From assembly GCA_016707895.1 (NCBI GenBank), contig JADJGV010000003.1:310001-374000 (forward strand): a stretch of DNA of 64,000 nucleotides, given 5' to 3'. Both the position numbers and the translations under genes were made by a program. The stretch comes from Myxococcales bacterium. Lineage in GTDB: Bacteria; Myxococcota_A; Polyangia; Haliangiales; Haliangiaceae. Under the pieces are notes generated by a model that saw only the letters and a program-made list of their open reading frames with translations, was not told the origin of the DNA and did not search any database. Positions 59,245 to 64,000 of the stretch are shown here, one piece after another (positions within the stretch are counted from its first letter, which is position 1; each line of letters starts with the position of its first letter).

Positions 59245-61205
59245 CACGGCAGCACCCCGTGGTCCTGATACCAGGTCCGCACGCGCGCCAGCATGGTGCT
59301 GTCGAGGGGGATCGCGCTGTGGCTGTAGCCGGGGTACGCCACGAACGCGCTGTCGACCTGCCCCGCCGCCAGCAGCGCCGCGAGCGCGCGATCGAGGGCG
59401 ATCGGGACCACGGTGTCGGCGTCGCCGTGGTGGAGCTGGTACGGCGCGTCGATCGCGGCGGCCAGCGCGCTGGTCGGGGCCGCAGGCTCGGCGCCGGTGT
59501 CGTCGACGCCGCCGGCGGTGTGCGACGCCGCGCGGAGTTGCCCCGGCGCGGTCGCCGCGAGGCCGGTCGTCACCATCGCGCCCATGCTGTGCCCGTGGGC
59601 CGCGATCCGCGTGAGGTCGACCGCGGGCACGCAGCGCAACAACGCCAGCGCCTTGCGCGCGCGCTGCAGGTTGCCCGGGCTGGCCCCGTCGGTGGCCGGC
59701 GGCAGCTCGCCCACGCTGTCGCTGCCGTGGCTGTAGTTGGTGGCGATCGCGACCATGCCCCAGCCGCGCATGACCGTGGCGATCTGTGCGCCGTAGCCGG
59801 ACGCGGCGCCGCCCTTGCCGTGGCTCACGACGACCGCCGGGAAGGGCCCGGCGCCGGCGGGGCTGAGCAGCAGGCCGTGGAGGCGATACGCGACGCCGTC
59901 GTCGGTCGACTCGTAGCTCCACCGCGCGCCGCCGGCCGCCGTCGCGGTGCCCGTCACCTGCAGCCGCGCGCAGTCGACCGCGCTGGTCGCCGCGTCGGGC
60001 TGGCTCGGCGCGTCGCCGCCTCCGTCGGCGCCGCCGATCGGGCCGTCGATCGTGCCCGGCCCGTCGCCCCCGTCAGCGCCCCCCGACAACGGCGGCCCGG
60101 CGCACCCGATCACGAGCAGCGCGCCGACACCGGCGCGGGCCCGTCGACGCCGCGCGATCGCCGCGAGCGCGACCGCCACCACCAGCGGCCCGGCCGGCGC
60201 GCCGCCGGTGCTGCAGCCGCCGGCCGGCGCGTCCGCCGCGACCCCCGCGTCGGGGGCCGCCCCACCGGCGTCGCCCGCGCCCGGATCGACGCCCGCGTCG
60301 CCGTCGACGGTCGCGCACGCGGCGAACCCGGCCTCGTGGACCGCGACGCCCCGGTCGCCGGCCGCGTCCCACAGGCAGCCGTGCGCATGCGCGCAGCCCG
60401 GCGCGACCTCGAACGCGTGCGGGATGGCCAGCGTCGTCAGCAGCTGATCGAAGGCGACGTCGGGCGCGTAGAGGCCGTCTTGATCTCCGACCACGATCCG
60501 GATCTGCGGCCCGCGCGCGAGCGTCGCCGCGTTGGTCCGGGCCCAGGTCTCGGCCTGGAACTCCGCGTAGTACGCCGGATCGTCGCCGAACATGCACGCG
60601 CGGATCTCCGCCCGCAGGGCGCCGTACTCGACCAGCGCCGGCGCGTACGCGACGACCGAGCCGAACCGCTCGGGCGCGCGCAGGGCGTAGAGCAGCGCGC
60701 CGTGGCCGCCCATCGAGAAGCCCGAGATGGCGCGCTGCTCGCGGCACGCGTTGGTGCGCCAGGTCGCGTCGATCAGCGGGATCAGCTCGTCGAGGATCAT
60801 CGTCATCACCCGCCGGCTGCCGTCCTTGGCGTCGGCGTACGCGGCGTCGACGGCGCCGTTGGGGAACACCAGGATCGCCGGGCGGATCAGCCCGGCGGCG
60901 ACCCGGGCCCGCATCCAGGTCACGACGTTGGCGACCATCGTGCCCTCGTCGCCGCCGATCCCGTGCAGGAAGTAGATCACGGGGTAGCGCGCCGTCCCGC
61001 TCGAGTACTCCGGCGGGACGTACACGTTGTACCCGACGGCGACGCCCATCGACGGGCTGGTGAAGGTGTGGTGGCTGACGCCGGCCGGGTAGGACGGCGA
61101 CGGGTTGTCCCAGGCGAACCCGGCGCACTGGGCCCGCGCCGGCGGCGCGGTGGCGAGGAGGACCAGGCTGCTCAGGAGCGCGAGTCGCGACCATGGCGAA
61201 GGCAT
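59244..61205 (-). CDS. Two-esterase fusion with internal MYXO-CTERM-like segment
   Basis: 653 residues. The first half (1-330) has a signal peptide (SSLVLLATAPPARAQC) and an antigen-85/esterase-D-like alpha/beta hydrolase with nucleophile in ISGFSMGGHG and H near PGCAHAHG. A linker and a segment CSTGG, hydrophobic helix and RRRRARA follow, which is a MYXO-CTERM tail in the middle of the protein (about 60110-60200). Directly after it comes a lipobox-like ALLVIGCAGPP and a second hydrolase of dienelactone type (GKGGAASGYG, nucleophile in AAHGHSMGAMV). So two proteins seem joined in one frame. The frame is open in the sequence as given. The stop overlaps the next gene (TGATG). Confidence 0.78.
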   Translation of the reverse strand: MPSPWSRLALLSSLVLLATAPPARAQCAGFAWDNPSPSYPAGVSHHTFTSPSMGVAVGYNVYVPPEYSSGTARYPVIYFLHGIGGDEGTMVANVVTWMRARVAAGLIRPAILVFPNGAVDAAYADAKDGSRRVMTMILDELIPLIDATWRTNACREQRAISGFSMGGHGALLYALRAPERFGSVVAYAPALVEYGALRAEIRACMFGDDPAYYAEFQAETWARTNAATLARGPQIRIVVGDQDGLYAPDVAFDQLLTTLAIPHAFEVAPGCAHAHGCLWDAAGDRGVAVHEAGFAACATVDGDAGVDPGAGDAGGAAPDAGVAADAPAGGCSTGGAPAGPLVVAVALAAIARRRRARAGVGALLVIGCAGPPLSGGADGGDGPGTIDGPIGGADGGGDAPSQPDAATSAVDCARLQVTGTATAAGGARWSYESTDDGVAYRLHGLLLSPAGAGPFPAVVVSHGKGGAASGYGAQIATVMRGWGMVAIATNYSHGSDSVGELPPATDGASPGNLQRARKALALLRCVPAVDLTRIAAHGHSMGAMVTTGLAATAPGQLRAASHTAGGVDDTGAEPAAPTSALAAAIDAPYQLHHGDADTVVPIALDRALAALLAAGQVDSAFVAYPGYSHSAIPLDSTMLARVRTWYQDHGVLP

Positions 61206-61328
61206 GGAGCTCGCGGTTGCACGCGTCACGCCAGCGCGCGGGCCGCCCCACGCGTCGTCGCGGCGGTCCACCCGCGCGGAGTGCCGAGTCGCCTCGCGGA
61301 CTGCCGAGTCGAGTCGGCACCCCGCCGC

Positions 61329-62861
61329 TCAGCGCGCGTACGCGACCACGAACCAGTCGGTCGCGCCCGCCGCGGTCCGCGTCGCCCCCGCGCCGAACTG
61401 GGTCGTGCCGGCGAACTCGCCAGCGACCACGACCCGCCCCGCCGCGAGCTGCAGGTCGACGATCCGGACCGGGTCGGCGCCGCCGACGCGGCGACTCGCC
61501 ACGAGCGCGTACGGCGGCGTGCTCGACGGCTGCCGCCGCAGGTGCGCCACGAAGCCGTCCGCGGTGCTGGTCGACGCGCCCAGCCCGAGCTCGGGCACCG
61601 GACCGCCGTACGTGCCGGCGATCCACAGATCGTCGCCGTCGATCGCGGCGGCCTGGATCGCCGCCGCCGCGGTGCCGGCGATGCGCCACGCCGGCCAGCC
61701 CGGCGTCAACGGCAGGATCAGCGGGTCCTCGCTGTTGTCGCCGTCGACCGGCGGCGTGGCGATCGTCCCGACGCGCCCGTGGGCCGAGCCCACGACCACG
61801 CCGCCGACGGCGTCGCCGGCGATCGCGGTGAGCAGCACCCCGCCCATGCCCGCGCCGCCACCGCCGGGGACGTACGCGGTGACGCTCGGCGCACCCAGCG
61901 ATGGCCCGAAGCGGGCCACGAACGCGTCGGTGCCGCCGCTGACGCGGCCGGTGACCTGTCCGCCGGGGAAGTCGACCGTGCCGCGGAAGCTGCCGATCGC
62001 GACCGGCGCGCCGGCGACCGTCGCGACCGCCAGCGGCGTGATCGAGCTGACGCCGTCGGCGCGTGGCACCAGGCCGACGGCGCCGGTCCACCCCGGCGCG
62101 CCGGCGCCGCCGACGGTCGCGACGAACGCCGCGCCGGCGCCGGTCACGCTCGCGGGACCGAACGTCGCCGTCGGCGCGCTCGCGCAGGCGGTGCACGTGA
62201 CGTTGCCGACCACCAGCCCGTCCGCCATCGCGTGCGGCGCGACCGAGGCGTCGCCCGCCGTGCTGAACCCCAGCGCGGCGGTGAACCGGAGCGCGCCGTC
62301 GGTGCGGGTCGCGGTCATCAGCCACGGGCCGCCGCTGGTGAACGTCGCGTCGTCGATCATCCGCGGCGACACGATCCAGCGGACCAGCAGCTGCGCACCG
62401 CCGGCGGTCGCGCTGTGGCCGTAGCCATCGTCGGGCGCGGTCGCGCCGAGCTGGCGCTGCGCGCGCAGCGCGCCGGTCACCACGTCGAACTCGGCGATCG
62501 CCAGCGAGCCGGCCTCGTCGGAGAACGGCGCCCCGAGCGGCCCGCCGGTCCGGCCGAACACCGAGACGCGGTCGGGCGCCGGGGCGGCCAGGTCGACCGG
62601 CGCGTCCTCGACCTGGCTGCCGACCGTCGCGAGCCAGACCGGCAGGTCCGCGGGCACGCACACGTCCGCCAGGTCGCCGGCGTAGTCGCCGTCGTAGCGA
62701 CGCCCCGAGTCGCACACGGCGTCGCTCCGGCTGCAGCGATGATCGATCTCGCAGCGCCCGGCGGCGCCGCCGCGCGCGCAGGCCGCGTCGTCGGCGCACT
62801 CGATCAGCGTCGGCGCGCCGGTGCACGCCGCGACCAGCCCGGCCAGCGCCGCGGCCCGCAT
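61329..62861 (-). CDS. Lipoprotein with SBBP-type beta-propeller repeats
   Basis: 510 residues. The lipobox LAGLVAACTG is followed by a Cys-rich stretch (CADDAACARGGAAGRCEID, HRCSRSD) typical of myxobacterial surface proteins. Then come repeated units with 'DAFVARFGPSLG', 'DGFVAHLRRQPSS', 'TDWFVVAYAR' and preceding 'GTVDFPGG' or 'TTQFGAG', the SBBP/seven-bladed propeller pattern common in Polyangia. The ATG overlaps the TGA of the upstream TPR gene. Secreted binding protein, ligand unknown. Confidence 0.75.
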   Translation of the reverse strand: MRAAALAGLVAACTGAPTLIECADDAACARGGAAGRCEIDHRCSRSDAVCDSGRRYDGDYAGDLADVCVPADLPVWLATVGSQVEDAPVDLAAPAPDRVSVFGRTGGPLGAPFSDEAGSLAIAEFDVVTGALRAQRQLGATAPDDGYGHSATAGGAQLLVRWIVSPRMIDDATFTSGGPWLMTATRTDGALRFTAALGFSTAGDASVAPHAMADGLVVGNVTCTACASAPTATFGPASVTGAGAAFVATVGGAGAPGWTGAVGLVPRADGVSSITPLAVATVAGAPVAIGSFRGTVDFPGGQVTGRVSGGTDAFVARFGPSLGAPSVTAYVPGGGGAGMGGVLLTAIAGDAVGGVVVGSAHGRVGTIATPPVDGDNSEDPLILPLTPGWPAWRIAGTAAAAIQAAAIDGDDLWIAGTYGGPVPELGLGASTSTADGFVAHLRRQPSSTPPYALVASRRVGGADPVRIVDLQLAAGRVVVAGEFAGTTQFGAGATRTAAGATDWFVVAYAR

Positions 62862-63580
62862 CAGAAACGCCCCCCGACGCGCGCGGTCGCGCCCGCGTCG
62901 TCGACCTCGACGGTGACCTCGTCGACGAAGCTGGGGTAGCGGCGATGCAGCCAGTACGCGCCAGCCGCGAGGACCACGCCGGCCCCGATCGCCGCGCCGC
63001 CGCCGATCCGCCAGGCGCGGGCGTCCGCGAGCTCGGCGTCGGCGTCGGCCAGCGTCGTGGCGGCGTGCGCCGCCCGGGCGGCCCGATCGCCGAGCGCCAG
63101 CATGCCCGCGCCCGCACCGGCCACCAGCGCGCCGCCGGCGATCGTCGCGATCACCGCTGGCCGCTCGGTCCAGCGGCGCGCCCGGCTGCGCGTCGGCAGC
63201 GACATCGCGGTGGCGCAACCGGCCGCGAGCCGCTCGAGGTTCGCCCGCGCGAACGGGATCCCGTCCTCGACCTCGCGACGCGCCGGCGCGTCGACCGGCA
63301 GCAGCTCGACCGCGGCCAGGAACCGGCGGAACGCCTGGACCGCACGGCAGTCCCCGACCTGCTTGCGCGCCTGGGCGATGTTGAACAGGAACACCGGCCG
63401 CGGCTCCACCTCGTAGCCGGCCGTGAACTCCGCGATCGCCTCCTCGTAGCGCTGAGTCTGGTACAGCGCGATGCCGCGCTGCCGATGCGCCTCGGCGGCG
63501 GCCGGCGCGGGCTCGGCGAGCACCGCCGGTGAGCCGGCGGCGAGCGTGGCGATGACGATCGAGATCCGCGACAGGGACAT
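62861..63580 (-). CDS. TPR protein with signal peptide and C-terminal membrane segments
   Basis: 239 residues. Signal-like N-terminus (SIVIATLAAGSPAVLAEP), then a tetratricopeptide unit (AEAHRQRGIALYQTQRYEEA, IAEFTAGYEVEPRPVFLFN, IAQARKQVGDCRAVQAFRRF), then two hydrophobic helices (AVIATIAGGALVAGAGAGML and WRIGGGAAIGAGVVLAAGAYW) and a short C-terminal strand region. This layout of TPR, PEGA-like or unknown domain and membrane helices commonly sits next to Ser/Thr kinase genes in Polyangia. It is coupled to the downstream lipoprotein gene. Confidence 0.75.
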   Translation of the reverse strand: MSLSRISIVIATLAAGSPAVLAEPAPAAAEAHRQRGIALYQTQRYEEAIAEFTAGYEVEPRPVFLFNIAQARKQVGDCRAVQAFRRFLAAVELLPVDAPARREVEDGIPFARANLERLAAGCATAMSLPTRSRARRWTERPAVIATIAGGALVAGAGAGMLALGDRAARAAHAATTLADADAELADARAWRIGGGAAIGAGVVLAAGAYWLHRRYPSFVDEVTVEVDDAGATARVGGRF

Positions 63581-63595
63581 GGGCGCCTCTCAGGA

Positions 63596-64000
63596 CTACA
63601 TGACGCAGTCGATGTCGTTGCAGCGCTTCGCCGGCGGCGACGCGGGTGGCGGCGGGCCGGCCGGGGTCGGTGGCGGCGGCGCCGCGTCGACCTCGACCCG
63701 CGCGGGTGGCGAGGCCGGGCCAGCGCCGGCGTCGACCGGATCCGGCCGCGGGCCGCGCGACGGCGGCCGGTTCGCCGGTGCGCGCGCAGGCCCCCGCCCG
63801 CCGCGAGCGTCCTCCGGCACGGCGGTCGGCGCGGCCGCGTCGGTCGGCGCGGGGCTGTCGGCGATCGCGATCGCCGCGTCGGGCGGGATCGTCGCCGGCG
63901 CGGTGACGCCCGCGTCGCCCGCGTCCCCCGTCGCCGCGATCGGTGCCGCGCTCGGGCGCGATCCGGCCGAGCGGACCGCGACCCGCCACGCCCCCAGGCC
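63596..64000 (-). CDS. C-terminal part of a protein truncated at the right edge, probably Ser/Thr kinase
   Basis: The frame is open from the window edge at 64000 to a TAG at 63596. The visible 134 residues form a low-complexity Ala/Pro/Asp tail (TGDAGDAGVTAPATIPPDAA, DAAPPPPTPAGPPPPASPPA) ending in KRCNDIDCVM. Such tails, ending in a short Cys-containing sequence, follow the transmembrane helix of many Polyangia Ser/Thr kinases that precede a TPR gene. The kinase domain itself would be outside the window, so the call is inference. It ends 15 bases before the start of the TPR gene. Confidence 0.5.
   Translation of the reverse strand, partial: GLGAWRVAVRSAGSRPSAAPIAATGDAGDAGVTAPATIPPDAAIAIADSPAPTDAAAPTAVPEDARGGRGPARAPANRPPSRGPRPDPVDAGAGPASPPARVEVDAAPPPPTPAGPPPPASPPAKRCNDIDCVM

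Noticed and set aside
59259..62939. A 1226-residue open frame on the plus strand
   Set aside because: It is antisense to the esterase-fusion and SBBP lipoprotein genes, both with clear motifs; its translation is low-complexity Arg/Ala/Gly.

Overview
The window is very GC-rich DNA from a member of the Myxococcota, most likely the Haliangiales/Polyangia side. The clues are a MYXO-CTERM tail and a Myxococcus cysteine-rich repeat on a secreted metalloprotease, MopE-like Asp-rich repeats, many short lipoproteins with Ala/Pro-rich linkers, several Ser/Thr kinases and an orphan eCIS-core protein. No rRNA, CRISPR array or insertion sequence was seen.

Bases 1-14148 look like the right end of an integrated mobile element, probably a phage. 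A tyrosine integrase abuts the 3' end of a tRNA-Ala(CGC) gene. Upstream of it lie about 15 rightward genes, and those from 6319 to 12384 are coupled by 1-4 base overlaps. They encode Pro/Ala-rich and small membrane proteins (one of only 23 residues), a membrane-anchored peptidase M23 plus transglycosylase fusion, a protein with three LPD-like repeats, a GIY-YIG nuclease-like protein, and a repeated helical module with a YPETT motif. A 37-base inverted repeat flanks two of the genes. The left end, packaging, capsid and replication genes are outside the window, so the virus type is open.

Bases 14222-19900 are chromosomal: a REP-like repeat pair, a coiled-coil membrane protein, a prenyltransferase-fold lipoprotein, a large eCIS-core (DUF4157) protein and two small unknown genes. 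Bases 19994-27220 form the most unusual locus. Two copies of the same GTGTCC-N8-GGACAC palindrome bracket two convergent units. One unit is a kinase-STAND ATPase-transmembrane-FGE/SUMF1 fusion. The other is a GAF-AAA+ activator of bEBP type with a broken GAFTGA motif, followed by an unknown protein and a caspase/CHAT-like protein. A lower-GC tract covers the facing 3' halves. I infer one co-regulated signalling or conflict module.

From 27315 to the right end the genes are mostly envelope and secreted functions: lipoproteins, a YihQ-like GH31 glycosidase with a 12-G run near its 3' end, a metallophosphoesterase, a methyltransferase, a GapN-type aldehyde dehydrogenase and a ketopantoate-reductase-like enzyme. 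They are followed by metK with a near-leaderless promoter, the MYXO-CTERM protease, a radical SAM/SPASM enzyme, a pseudokinase, a hemerythrin protein, a DPP4-type peptidase, TruC, two FadL-type porins, tandem metallo-beta-lactamase-fold proteins, a two-esterase fusion, and a TPR gene next to a truncated gene at the right edge.
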